Made by a program: the position numbers and the translations under genes
In this document: positions 1 to 10,181 of the stretch, one piece after another
How positions within the stretch are numbered: the first letter of the stretch is position 1
How the letters are laid out: every line of letters starts with the position of its first letter
Origin: Corylus avellana
Taxonomy: Eukaryota; Streptophyta; Magnoliopsida; Fagales; Betulaceae
Direction: 5' to 3'
Length of the DNA: 64,000 nt
Assembly: GCF_901000735.1 (NCBI RefSeq)
Contig: NC_081541.1
Coordinates: 5,511,021-5,575,020 of the forward strand
Notes under the pieces: generated by a model
Told to the model about the DNA's origin: nothing
The model's input: only the letters and a program-made list of their open reading frames with translations
Database searches by the model: none

Positions 1-87
1 TGGTTTAATTGGGCTCACATAAGGGGCATGTTAGACATATAATTAAGTAATTAAATAAAATTATTTTATTTTGTGACAGATTTAACA

Positions 88-269
88 TTTTTACCGGGGT
101 TCTATGAGGTGAATGAAAGAGGCCGGCGTGGACACTCGTAGCAATGGATCCAACCTATTTTTGCTCTTCTATTGCAGAGAATGGAGTATCTTTTGGACGA
201 TTACTTGATGATACCAAGGGCTGTAAATTAAAGAAAGCTGAAAGTAGTTTTAGTGCTAAAGATTTGTAG
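88..269 (+). pseudogene. 3' remnant of a DXO1-like chimeric gene (copy cut by window start)
   Basis: This stretch matches the exon 2 and exon 3 blocks of the chimeric gene at 4043-5046. The exon-2-like block begins near 88 and has lost the AG acceptor seen at 4874-4875. The exon-3-like block follows a CAG at 175-177 and reads NGVSFGRLLDDTKGCKLKK and on to a TAG at 267-269, 29 residues in all. The copy at 4999 carries a 4-bp deletion that shortens this frame. The first exon must lie outside the window. The downstream sequence to about 480 is also shared with 5047-5336, so this is one end of a repeat unit of about 5 kb. Confidence 0.5.
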
Positions 270-481
270 GTCTTAGCATTAATTATGTTGCACACATTTT
301 GCATCTCTGTTCTAAAGTTTGTTCTAAAGAGACTGATCGTTTTGAGGACTTGATTTCTTTGTGCAATATTCAGTGAAAAAGGCTAAGAAAGACCGTTAAA
401 AGATGAGTATTATCGATGTATATATTATGCACATATGAGAGTAGTTGTATAAACAAATTTTTCATGCAAAATATATGATTT

Positions 482-622
482 AGAGATGTGTTTGATTTTT
501 TAAAGTCACATTGAATCTACGAGACTTATATGTAGGTCTTATAGATTCAATAGTAGATTTGTACATCTCTTATATGGAAATGAACAAGAGATATGTAAGA
601 GAACGAAACCAAACATTTCTCA
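482..622. mobile_element. Short MITE with 7-bp target duplication (copy 1)
   Basis: Terminal inverted repeats are AGAGATGTGTTTG on the left and its near complement CAAACATTTCTCA on the right. The element is flanked by the direct repeat ATGATTT at 475-481 and 623-629. It has no coding capacity. A 7-8 bp duplication would suit a hAT-type element, but the termini are not canonical, so the superfamily is uncertain. The sister copy lies at 5337-5473 with the same flank, so it inserted before the 5-kb duplication. Confidence 0.6.
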
Positions 623-629
623 ATGATTT

Positions 630-1260
630 ATGCAATCAAACAAAAACTTAAAAGATGAATATATTTTACATAGTTTTATTGGACACCAAAAACTACAACA
701 TCATCTAGCATACAATATTGAATAGAATTTGAAAAATATAAAAAAACTTACGTAATTAAGGCTTGCGAAAACTTGATCGATGATTTTTTTTTTTTTTTTC
801 TAATTGGATAAGGAAAATGATTACATACCACTCTTGATTCGAAAGGAAGAAACAGTGGGCTGGGAAACCAAAAACTGAAAAAGGGGTGAGTTCTCCAACA
901 ATAGACCCAAAACAAAATATCTTTAGTGTATAAAACCATTCAAAAGTTAAGAAATTGGTCAAACAAGTAACTCGGTCATCTCAAAGGGCAACACGAAGCG
1001 GTTACATGATGAAAAATTATTGTTCGGGGTTTCTCGAGATCGTGTGATGTCAGGAGCAAAGAGATTTCAAAGTAGGGGTTTGCCAGAATTTATTTTTCTT
1101 TCTCTCCAAAAAGAACTAGCTAGGATTAAGAGTTCAAAATAGTTTATAACCATGAGAATTCAATATTCTATAAATTGCATGAGACTTTCCTTTATATAGT
1201 AAGCCACACTATAAGAGAGGGGTGTCGTCTACCCTCCAAGCCACTGAAGTGTGCACTTTC
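630..1260. other. Intergenic stretch upstream of the first A-type gene
   Basis: There is no supported gene here. The block is shared with 5481-5835 and 6121-6310 upstream of the second A-type gene, with one insertion of about 270 bp in that second copy. Minus-strand open frames here are broken differently in the two copies and show no family resemblance. Confidence 0.5.
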
Positions 1261-1655
1261 AGACTTCTTGAATTCTCCTTTAACTGCCAAAACTGTAAAC
1301 TGCAACTCATACTTCTTGATTCTCCCTGACTGCCAAAACTGAAACTGCAACAAACTACCATGCTTCCTGATTCTCTTAAAATCCTAGCTGGCACAATCCA
1401 CGTACGCACGCACATATAAATAGCCTTCTCTCTCTCCCTCTCTCATCGCTGCGAATTTCTTCCTGTAAACTGTACGGACACTCTCGCCGTGAATTTTCTC
1501 TCTCCAATCTGCACGGAGCCACTCTCTCCCTCTCTCTCGCTGCAAACTCTAATAAATTAAAGGTCTCTCTTTCATTATAGCTTTAACTAGAAACTCAGTA
1601 GAATATGTCTGTTTGGTATCTTTGTCCCTCTAATCTTCTATTTTCTCTCTCTAGA
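1255..1655 (+). promoter_or_regulatory. Promoter and leader of A-type gene 1
   Basis: A TATA box TATAAATA lies at 1415-1422, followed by AGCCTTCTCTC. Upstream are AGACTTCTTGA and two copies of ACTGCCAAAACTG, at about 1283 and 1329. The same ordered elements precede the invertase copies. The leader is CT-rich and ends CTCTCTCTAG directly before AATG. AAAG/GTCTCT at 1560-1565 could be the donor of a leader intron of about 92 nt (1563-1654). Confidence 0.65.
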
Positions 1656-2027
1656 ATGAATCCAACTTTCCGGTTCGATGCGGAGGAAGAAGTGGGCACT
1701 CGGCCTCCAGAACCGGTGACAATGCAAAGAAATGAGAACGTGGCCGTGTCCATTGATACGTCTGACAATTTTCAGGCGTTTAGATCAAACGGTGCTGGTG
1801 GTGAAGCTTCCAAATCCGTTGAGAAATCTCTAATATCTGATTCGGAGAAAGGAAGCGCCACTTCGGCTTTGAAAAGTCGAGATTCTTCTTCGGAGAAGAG
1901 AGAGGACAAGAATCCGAGTGTTGGCACGACCATTTTGGACTTGGATCTGAGCCTTTTGAACTTTGGTACGATGTTTGGATCGGACGGTGCGCATGCTGGT
2001 GGGAGTAGCAAGCTAAAAGTAGATTGA
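1656..2027 (+). CDS. A-type small acidic protein 1 (invertase leader paralogue)
   Basis: The frame gives 123 residues with no known catalytic domain. I start at ATG 1656 because it aligns with the start in all paralogues, although an upstream in-frame ATG at 1605 exists. The protein is hydrophilic and Ser/Glu-rich, so probably disordered. Residues 56-65 read [10 protein letters not shown], identical to residues 133-142 of the complete invertase (23020). The following RDSSSEK and PSVGTTILDLD also align with the invertase extension ([18 protein letters not shown]). The invertase catalytic start is absent, and the frame ends where it would begin. Promoter, leader and following intron-like DNA match the invertase gene. 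I infer a truncated duplicate that kept an open frame. Whether a stable protein is made is unknown. Confidence 0.6.
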   Translation: MNPTFRFDAEEEVGTRPPEPVTMQRNENVAVSIDTSDNFQAFRSNGAGGEASKSVEKSLISDSEKGSATSALKSRDSSSEKREDKNPSVGTTILDLDLSLLNFGTMFGSDGAHAGGSSKLKVD

Positions 2028-2209
2028 TTTCTATCTTCTGTCTTTCTCCAGAAAAATGAAAAATGGAACGAGCAACTCATCTACTCCAAACAGTACATAA
2101 TACTAAATTCCAATTAGTTAGATTTTTTAATTCCTCCTCGAATTTCTATTAATGCCCATTTGTTTACAAATTCAACTTCTTATAATCTCCCACATTTTTT
2201 CACTAACAA

Positions 2210-2248
<39 letters not shown>

Positions 2249-2460
2249 TCAAACCTTTTGGCAGATCTGCTACTTTTCGTGGATTTATATATTTTCATTG
2301 ATTGGTGCAAGATCACAGCTTGTGTATTAAAATGTGTGAAGTACGTGATTTCTGAATTGAACGTCATGAGAGGATCGAGTAGCAGCCTTCTCTTTGGTAG
2401 AATATTTTACGGTCTATATCATTTTTGTAACATATATAATTATGCTCCTTAATTAGCTAT
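2028..2460 (+). other. Invertase intron-1-like sequence and AT microsatellite
   Basis: After the stop codon, the stretch around 2290-2370 (TTTTCATTGATTGGTGCAAG and on) lines up with intron 1 of both invertase genes (17400-17465 and 24115-24180). This shows that the small gene arose from a genomic invertase segment, not from an mRNA. An (AT)n run lies at 2213-2241. A 64-residue open frame across this region is chance. Confidence 0.55.
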
Positions 2461-3398
2461 TTAATTTAACACAGTCTACAAAAGATTTGAGAATGAAGAG
2501 ATAGGGATACAAAAGCTCTATCCAAAAATAATGGCTTGGGTCTATTCAAAATCGTGACTTAATTATGATGCTTGTATAGACCTTGGGAAAACAGAAGTTT
2601 TAGGCTCAATTTTTTTAAGAAAATACAATATTGAGGCCGCGGCATTCAAGCGGACTAATGACACATCCGAACATGTGCTAGGGTTTCATAATTTTATCAA
2701 TCGTTGTCATTACGACCAAGTGTCTCAGATCTAGATCAATGACCATCATATATGTTCGAACATTATTCAACCGTGGTTGTGAGCGGACTTCTATCGTTTT
2801 CACCTAGCTTTTGGCTCCAACTTAAGAATCAACTAGACAACTCAAACCAAGACGAGCAACTAAACTAGTTTTGACACTTAATTTGCTAACATAAAATCTA
2901 ACAAAAACAAACCGATCACCCCTAACTAACCTTTCCTCACTACCAAATTTTCACGCCTACCGTACACCCACACGCTCACCGTTACATGCAATTCACCATG
3001 GTTACACACATACGTACGTACACTATTTATGCGTATGCATGGGATCATCTCCTATTAGAATATATATATATATAATTTGGCTCTTTTGTGTATATATACT
3101 TTATATATATAGGATATATAATCGTAAAAAAGAATACAGATCGAGTCAATCCGACTAGTGGAAGCATCTTCGTAATTAACTAACAATAAATACTTACTTA
3201 CAAAAACAAAAAACTAAGAATAAATACTTACCTAATTCACCAAATTAAGTTGCACGCTAAGACTTCTTGATCAATTTCCTCTCCAACCAACTACCAAAAC
3301 TGTAGACTACAAAAGTCAAAGTTCTTAACTGCCAAAACTGAAACTGCAAACAAATTAAACTACCATCCCACCTGGCTGGCAACCCTATCCACGAGGCC
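2461..3398. repeat. Array spacer module S, copy 1
   Basis: A non-coding spacer shared at high similarity with 12331-13278 and 19515-20380. It runs from the AAAAGATTTGAGAATGAAG region to the TATA box of the next gene. It holds no convincing reading frame. Its repetition in the same position between A-type and B-type genes marks the unit of the array. Confidence 0.7.
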
Positions 3399-4042
3399 TA
3401 TAAATAGCCTTCTCTCCCACAGTCTCTCTCTATATATAAAGCGGTGATATTACACACGTGAGTGTACAGTGTCTCACGCTGGTTTACTATTTCAATATTT
3501 TTTTAAGAAGAAGGTTTTTTAAGAAATATCACTCATTTCCCCTTAAATGATTGATTGATATGTGATGCAATACTTCACAATTATTTTATTACAAGCACTT
3601 CACACAGTTAACTATCCATCAACTAAATGAATGTAAAAAGTTCTGTTTGTTGAAGTAGCCGTTCAACTTATATGCCACATCAATAATGTGAAGTAGGTTT
3701 GATAAAATTGGTGCGAAGAATAAATTAATGCTCCAATTAAAAGATGCGAATAGATCAGTGCCATCTTCGTAAATACCCAAAAAAAAAAAAAAAAAAAAAA
3801 GCCTAATTCACCACACTTGCAATTTGCATGCTCAGACTTGTTGAATTTTCTCTACAACCGCCAAATTAAACTAACTGTAAACTGCAACTCAGACCTGTTG
3901 AGTTCTCTCCCCAACCGCCAAAACTGAAACGGCAACAAACTAATACTTCCCGATTCTTTGGAAATCTCAGCTGCTACAGACTCTCTCGCTGACAACTTCT
4001 CCCTATCTCTCGCTTCTAAGTCTAAATGTATCTCTCCCTAGA
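3270..4042 (+). promoter_or_regulatory. Promoter and leader region of the chimeric gene
   Basis: TATAAATA lies at 3399-3406, preceded by CTGCCAAAACTGAAACTGCA and followed by AGCCTTCTCTC, as in the B-type promoters. Some 320 bp of other DNA (about 3440-3757) then intervenes. After a poly-A run the AGACTTGTTGA and GCCAAAACTG elements recur (3835-3930), but the proximal TATA is missing there. The segment from AGCGGTGATATTAC on recurs at 13336-13469. The leader ends CTCCCTAG before AATG at 4042. Confidence 0.5.
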
Positions 4043-4955
4043 ATGTGTATAAGATTAATTATACTTCCACCTACCTCCTCATCGGAGGAAGACTCTCCGC
4101 CTCAAGAGCCGGAATCGTCCTCTACAGAGGAAGAAGACTTAGAGGCCTCTCAGCCTCAAGAGCGGGTACCGGCCACACCAGAGCTTCCTCAAGAGCCAAC
4201 ATCAGCCACAATGACAGAGAGTAATCTTCCTCCAGAGCCGGCATCGGCCACGACTGAGACTAATCTTCCTTCACAGCCGGCACCGGTCACGACGGAGACT
4301 AATCTTACTCAAGAGGCGGCACTCGTCATAACGGAGAGAAATAAGAACGCGGTTGAAGCTTGTGAATCCGATGAGGAATCTCTAATATCTGATTCAACGA
4401 GTCTTCCAAGTCCGCTTGTGAAATGTGAAGTTTCTAATTTGGAGAAAGGAGAGTGTTCCCAATCGAAGGAAAACAACAATGACACCGTGGCTGGGCCCAA
4501 GAATAATGAAGAAGTGGAGAACAACAATGGAGGAGGGTATTTCGGGGACGAAGAAGAGAAAGATCTGTTTGGGTCTGATAACGAAGATCACTGTAAAACC
4601 CTTGCTACTAGTCCCTACCCAATTCCTGGTAAACCTTTTCTGATTTTTTTTTTTTTAGGTTATTATTATTATTAAACTATTTTTTCGATTAATTAGTATT
4701 GTGCGTAAATTTATTAATTAGGCTAAAAATGATCAGATTCTCAAGTCCCCTGTATTTTTTTCACACCGCAACAATTTATATAATTTTTCTTGGCGACCCA
4801 TAACAAGAATTTCTCTCATAATAATCAGTTCTAATGTTTTTTTTTTTTTTTTTTTTTTTTTTGATGATTTAACAGTTTTACCGGAGCTCCATGAGGTGAA
4901 TGAAAAGGCCGGCGAGGACAGTTGTAGCAATGGATCCAAGAAAAAAATAATCTAA
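4043..4955 (+). CDS. Chimeric gene: array leader fused to DXO1-like N-terminal exon
   Basis: Exon 1 is 4043-4628 and a GT-AG intron 4629-4875 leads to exon 2, which stops at 4955, giving about 221 residues. Residues 17-40 are acidic and Pro/Gln-rich like the B-type proteins. Residues 50-100 hold a degenerate 13-residue repeat of TTETNLP type. Residues 111-118 read EESLISDS, the array signature. From residue 173 the text KDLFGSDNEDHCKT followed by SPYPIP/VLP, with the intron exactly between PIP and VLP, resembles the N-terminal extension of plant DXO1 (decapping nuclease/NAD-cap hydrolase) as I remember it. No DXO catalytic domain follows. A third exon-like block, after CAG at 4994-4996, ends at 5046. 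I infer a fused, probably non-enzymatic gene or pseudogene. Confidence 0.45.
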
Positions 4956-4996
4956 ATTTCTTGGATTTTCAACATATCTTTGCTCTTCTATTGCAG

Positions 4997-5046
4997 AGAA
5001 TGGAGGATCTTTTGGACGATTGATGATATCAAGGGCTGTAAATTAA
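4997..5046 (+). pseudogene. Third exon-like block of the chimeric gene
   Basis: Follows a good polypyrimidine tract and CAG. It reads NGGSFGRLMISRAVN and stop. The sister copy at 178-269 continues 13 residues further because this copy lacks four bases (ACTT). No clear donor lies at the end of exon 2, so it may not be spliced in. Confidence 0.35.
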
Positions 5047-5336
5047 AGAAAGCTGAAAATAGTTTTAGTGCTAAAGATTTGTAGGTCTTAGCATTTAATT
5101 ATGTTGCACACATTTTGCAGTTCTAAAGTTTGTTCTAAGGAGACGGATCGTTTTGAGGAGTTGATTTCTTTGTGCAATATTCAGTGAAAAAAGATTTGTT
5201 TCTGTTAGCTATACCCTTTCTTCTTATCTTTTAACGATTAAGGCTAAGAAGAGGACCGTTAAAAGATGAGTATATTATCGATGTATTATGCATGAGAGTA
5301 GTTGTATAAACAATTTTCATGCAAAATATATGATTT

Positions 5337-5473
5337 AGAGATGTGTTTGGGTTTTTTAAGTCACCAATATTGAATCTACAAGACTTATATGTACAAATTC
5401 AATGGTAAATTTGCGCATGTCTTATATAAAAATGAATAAGAGATATGTAAGAGAATAAACCAAACATTTCTCT
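5337..5473. mobile_element. Short MITE with 7-bp target duplication (copy 2)
   Basis: Termini are AGAGATGTGTTTGG and the near complement CCAAACATTTCTCT. The flanking ATGATTT repeats are at 5330-5336 and 5474-5480. It is the same insertion as 482-622, carried along by segmental duplication. Confidence 0.6.
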
Positions 5474-5836
5474 ATGATTTACTACAACATCGACTTGCAT
5501 CAAATATTGATTAGAATTTGAAAAATATAAAAAACTTATGTAATTAAGGCTTGCGAAAACTTGATGAAAATTTGTTTTTGTGTTTTTTCTAATTGAATAA
5601 GGAAAATGGTTACAGACCACTCTTGATCCGAAAGGAAGAGAAAGTGGGGGAACCAAAAATCGAAAAAGGGGTGGGTTTCCCAAAACAGACCCAAAATGAA
5701 ATAAAACAGTGTAGAAAAACATTCAAAAGTTAGGAAATTAGCTAGTCAAACAAATAACCCGGTATTCTCAAAGTGGCGCACAAATTAAGCGGTTACATGA
5801 TGAAAAATTGTTGTTTGGGGCTTCTCGAAATCGTGT

Positions 5837-6112
5837 GATGTAAGTATTAGAACATAATTATTAAAGGATAAGATCGAAGACTACATAAAAGTCCAAAGTC
5901 TATTACACTTTCCTCCGTTTCAACTGTAACCAAAGTCCATTCTACTTCAGGATCTAACAGTTGCAGAAAATGAATAGTTTCAATTAATTTGATTTGATTT
6001 AATTGTTATTTAATACACATGTAAGAATGTCTCTATTTAAATGAATTGAGAAATCTCCAATGTATGAAGTATAAGAAATAATTATAATCAGAGTTTGTTT
6101 AAGTTCTATTAG
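5837..6112 (+). mobile_element. Probable solo LTR (Copia-like) upstream of A-type gene 2
   Basis: About 270 bp are present here but absent from the otherwise collinear DNA upstream of A-type gene 1 (compare 1040-1060). The text from TATTAGAACATAATTATT through AATTATAATCAGAGTTTG to AAGTTCTATTA is in the style of plant Copia LTRs. No internal region is present. The edges are approximate and no clean target duplication is visible. Confidence 0.5.
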
Positions 6113-6309
6113 CGAGGAGGGAAGAGAATTCAAAGTGGGGGTTTGCTAGGATTTATTTTTCTTTCTCTCCAAAAAGAACTAGCTAGGATTAAGAGTTCAA
6201 AATAGTTTATAACCATGAGAATTCAATATTCTATCAATTGCATGAAACTTTCCTTTATATAGTAAGCCACACTATAAGAGAGGGGCGTCGTCTACCCTCC
6301 AAAGTCCAA

Positions 6310-6662
6310 CCCATTGAAGTCATGTGCACTTTCAGACTTCTTGAATTCTCCTTTAACCACCAAAACTGTAAACTGCAACTCAAACTTCTTGATTCTCTCT
6401 GACTGCCAAAACTGAAACTGCAACAAACTACCATGCTTCCTGATTCTCTCGAAATCCTAGCTGGCACAATCCACGTACGCACGCACATATAAATAGCCTT
6501 CTCGATCTGCTACTCTCTCTCTCTCTCTCTCTCTCTCGCTGCAAACTCTAATAAATTAAAGGTCTCTCTTTCATTATAGCTTTAACTCGAAACTCTGTAG
6601 AATATGTCTAGCTGTTTGGTATATATCTTTGTCCCTCTAATCTGCTATTTTCTCTCTCTAGA
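6310..6662 (+). promoter_or_regulatory. Promoter and leader of A-type gene 2
   Basis: TATAAATA lies at 6488-6495, with the CGTACGCACGCACA stretch directly before it as in A-type gene 1. AGACTTCTTGA and two GCCAAAACTG elements lie upstream. A (CT)n run occurs at about 6513-6538. The leader ends CTCTCTCTAG before AATG at 6662. Confidence 0.65.
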
Positions 6663-7028
6663 ATGAATCCAACTTTCCGGTTCGATGCGGAGGACGAAGT
6701 GGGCACTCGCCCTCCTGAACCGGTGACAATGCAAAGAAATGAGAACGAGGTCGCGTCCATTGATACGTCTGACAATTTTCTGGCGTTTAGATCAAACGGT
6801 GCTGGTGGTGAAGCTTCCAAATCCGTTGAGAAATCTCTAATATCTGATTCGGAGAAAGGAAGCGCAACTTCGGCTTTGAAAAGTCGAGATTCTTCTTCGG
6901 AGAAGAGAGAGGACAAGAATCCGAGTGTTGGCACGACCATTTTGGACTTGGATCGGAGCCTTTTGAACTTTGGTACGATGTTTGGATCGGACGGTGCTGG
7001 TGGTAGTAGCAAGCTAAAAGTAGATTGA
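6663..7028 (+). CDS. A-type small acidic protein 2 (invertase leader paralogue)
   Basis: A 121-residue protein differing from A-type 1 at a handful of positions and by a two-residue deletion near the C-terminus (GSDGAGGSS against GSDGAHAGGSS). It retains [10 protein letters not shown] and the PSVGTTILDLD block. Length and frame are preserved despite many silent and non-coding differences between the two units. This suggests some constraint or recent origin. No catalytic invertase residues, signal peptide or membrane segment are visible. A function cannot be named. Confidence 0.6.
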   Translation: MNPTFRFDAEDEVGTRPPEPVTMQRNENEVASIDTSDNFLAFRSNGAGGEASKSVEKSLISDSEKGSATSALKSRDSSSEKREDKNPSVGTTILDLDRSLLNFGTMFGSDGAGGSSKLKVD

Positions 7029-7214
7029 TTTCTATATATGTTCCGTCTTTCTCCAGAAAAATGAAAAATGGAACGAGCAACTCATCTACTCCAAACAGTA
7101 CATAATACTAAATTCCAATTAGTTGGATTTTTTAATTCCTCCTTGAATTTCTATTAATGCCCATTTGTTTACAAATTCAACTTCTTATAATCTCCCACAT
7201 TTTTTCACTAACAA

Positions 7215-7259
<45 letters not shown>

Positions 7260-7572
7260 TCAAACCTTTTGGCAGATCTGCTACTTTTCGTGGATTTATT
7301 TTCATTGATTGGTGCAAGATCACAGCTTCTGTATTAAAATGTGTGAAGTACGTGATTTCTGAATTGAACGTCATGAGAGGATCGAGTAGCAGCCTTCTCT
7401 TTGGTAGAATATTTTACGGTATATATCATTTTTGTAGCATAATTAATTAATTATGCTCCTTAATTAGCTATTTAACACAGTCTACAAAAGATTTGAGAAT
7501 GAAGACATAGGGATACATAAGCTCTATCCAATTACACAAAATAATGACTTGGGTCTATTGAAAATCGTGACT
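7029..7572 (+). other. Invertase intron-1-like sequence and partial spacer
   Basis: Collinear with 2028-2560, including an (AT)n run at 7218-7253 and the intron-like block from about 7285. Similarity to spacer S stops at about 7572, where another element begins. Confidence 0.55.
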
Positions 7573-7958
7573 TAGAGCATTCCCAATGGAAGAGCTAAAT
7601 GTTACTTTTATCTAAAATGGCTCTTCAAATGTTTAAAAAACCCTCTACATTGGATTATCCAAAAGAAAATGTAAAATAGATATTTGATTGAAAGAGCTAA
7701 CAAAAAAGCTAAATGTAACAGCACTTTTCAAGGGAGCTATTTTATTTTTTATTGTTTCTCTCACCTATTTTCTCATTTTCCCAAATATTTTCCTACTTTT
7801 TCTCTGCATGTTCTCTTTTTTCCAAAACTTTTCCCATTTTTCCTCTCACATGTTCTCTTTTTCTCAAAACTTTTATTGCTTTTAATAATATTTTAATAGA
7901 ATAGATAGAAATATAGCTAATCGGATGTAGAGACATTTAAAAATGGCTTAACTAAACT
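7573..7958. mobile_element. MITE-like element cut by a gap
   Basis: It starts AGAGCATTCCCAATGG, a terminal motif common to plant MITEs, at the point where homology to spacer S breaks off. The interior is AT-rich with pyrimidine runs. The right end would lie in the gap 7959-8058, so terminal repeats cannot be paired. Confidence 0.45.
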
Positions 7959-8058
7959 NNNNNNNNNNNNNNNNNNNNNNNNNNNNNNNNNNNNNNNNNN
8001 NNNNNNNNNNNNNNNNNNNNNNNNNNNNNNNNNNNNNNNNNNNNNNNNNNNNNNNNNN
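7959..8058. other. Scaffold gap (100 N)
   Basis: A run of exactly 100 N, the usual placeholder for a gap of unknown size. Confidence 0.98.
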
Positions 8059-8240
8059 TGAATAAATTAAGTGGCCTGATGCGAACACTAACAAAGATAG
8101 ACTCAAATAAAATCTTAAAGATTGACATATGTTATTTTTCTACGTTTGAAAGATGTTTCTTATACTCTCATCTAGGTTTTTTGTTTTTTTTTTGGTGAGT
8201 TACTCTCATCTTGTATTGGTGCTTTCATCCGTGAGGCGTT

Positions 8241-8362
8241 AGAGTAATTCTAGAAGTCTTTCCAAGAATGATGTAATTTTTAAAATTATCATTTAATCAA
8301 AATCCAATAATGATGAATTATTCTTGGAAGGACTGATCAAGAGAAACTTGTTGCATTACTCT
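8241..8362. mobile_element. Small MITE with inverted ends
   Basis: The left end AGAGTAAT and inner TCTTTCCAAGAAT pair with the inner ATTCTTGGAAGGA and right end ATTACTCT. It is non-coding and about 120 bp. A related element begins at 26786. Confidence 0.5.
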
Positions 8363-9177
8363 GTTTTTTAACCTATAGATGTAATAAACGGCCAGATTTA
8401 AAAATTTGAAAAACTCCAATTGTAAGGTAATTGTAGCGGATCTAACTTGCTATTATTTTAATACACGTTGATATCCCAAGGGAAAGATTCGAAATTCTCC
8501 TCTCGTTGCTTCCAACGTAACTTCGTGTGTGTGTGTGTTTTAATTTGTTATTTTCTTGTCTTTTTGGGGTAGCATTTGATAGTTTAACATGAATATTTTT
8601 CAATGTTTTCATTTCATGTATTGATTTCAGTGTATATATTAATATGGCACCTCAAAAGAGTGCATATATATGTTCCGCTCCAATTCAAATGGTGCTGAGT
8701 TTGGCTACCCCACCTCCTTTCTGTCCTGAATTGTCATTTTCTATAAATTGAGATTTTTATATCATTACCGCCAGGGCCATCTGCGCAAAAAAAAAAAAAA
8801 AAAAAAACTCCACAATTAAAATATTTTAATGTTGAAATAAGTGGTTTATATTCCCAGAGAAAGTAATATTGAAATACTAGTGATTGACTGAATAGTTCAA
8901 AATACGTCGATACAATTATGATTTTCTTATAAATATGTTATAGTGTAACCCTAAATCATTAATAGTAAAATATAGATGCGCTTTCTTATAGACATGAGTA
9001 CAATGTCTAACCACGTAAATATGTGTTTTGATTTTCGATCTCCTTCTCTCCCTTTCTCTTTTCAATTCCGTATTATTTATCACTGTTGTGTATAGTAACA
9101 ACACATAACCATTTCGTAGGATTGTCAAGTTTTGATATGACGTTTGAATTTGATATAAAATGAATGGGTCATAGTTC

Positions 9178-9480
9178 AATGATTTGACCCACTAATTATA
9201 TGAGTTATGTTATGATTAATTAACTAATATAATCTTATATTAATATCTTAACACGACATGAATTCGATATGTCACATTTAGGGTTGACAATTTTTTACCT
9301 GACCTGCAAATTTAATACAAAAATAGCAAATTAATGTCTAGGTCAAAGTCTAACTCATTTAATTAAATTAATTAAGTCAGAATTAACTTATATAGTCTTA
9401 TACCCATATACCATACTATACCCATATACCTTGACATGATCACTCCAACTTAAATTGTGAAGTTTATCATTGCCGTTGGT
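9178..9480. repeat. Dispersed AT-rich repeat (TTTAATTAAAT-type family)
   Basis: It contains phrases such as ACTCATTTAATTAAATTAA, CTAATATAATCTTATAT and GGGTTGACAATTTTT. Similar phrases recur at 35770-36112, 51590-51825, 57845-58075 and 58770-59070. It is non-coding and the superfamily is not assignable. Confidence 0.4.
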
Positions 9481-9770
9481 TTATACCAAAACCTAGTGAG
9501 GAGACTTTATCTTGACAATTCAAGAGGCCTAAAACAGTAACACGCACAAACATTGCAAAATAGTTTGAAAGCATGAACATAATGTAAACACACAAACAAA
9601 GTCTAAAGAACAAATTCTTTCTGAAAAGTAAACTCAAACACATAATATTCAAATTCCTTGCCTTTTTTTTTTTTTCGTTGTGGCCAACCATGAACATATA
9701 TTCACATTTCACTGTCAAAACTGAATAAGGATCCTCTCAATTTCAAATGAATTGGATAATATCCAGTTAG

Positions 9771-9893
9771 TTATAATAGTTATTCAACTGAATAATATCT
9801 AGTTAGTTATAATGATTATCCAGTTAGTTAGTTATAATAGTTATTCAACTGAATAATATCTAGTTAGTTATAATGATTATCCAGTTAGTTATA
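9771..9893 (+). repeat. 61-bp tandem repeat, two copies
   Basis: The unit beginning TTATAATAGTTATTCAACTG occurs at 9771 and 9832, each followed by AATAATATCTAGTTAG and TTATCCAGTTAG. The copies are nearly identical. Confidence 0.8.
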
Positions 9894-10148
9894 GTTGTCT
9901 TCTCAAAAATTGAAAAGACGAAAATACACATTCATTATAACTAAATTGATAATTCATTTAAAATGGAGAGGATCATGTTCCGTCAAAACGTGCATGGTTG
10001 GAACACATACACCGAATTAGAGGGATTACACAATAAAGGATTAACACATTTTTTTTTTTTTTTTTTCAAATAAATGTTAAGGGGAAAACATCTTCCTTTA
10101 CGTAAACTGGTTTACTCTCCCAGTAGTCTCCCTAGAAAAAGGTTGAGG

Positions 10149-10181
10149 GTTTGCGCGTGCGCGTGCGCGTGAGCGTGAGCG
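10149..10181. repeat. Alternating purine-pyrimidine GC/GT tract
   Basis: A run of GCGTGCGCGTGCGCGTGAGC type in otherwise AT-rich DNA. Such alternation can adopt left-handed DNA. No gene is adjacent. Confidence 0.7.

Noticed and set aside
9771..9893. CRISPR-like repeat
   Set aside because: There are only two 61-bp direct copies without spacers, in a plant genome.
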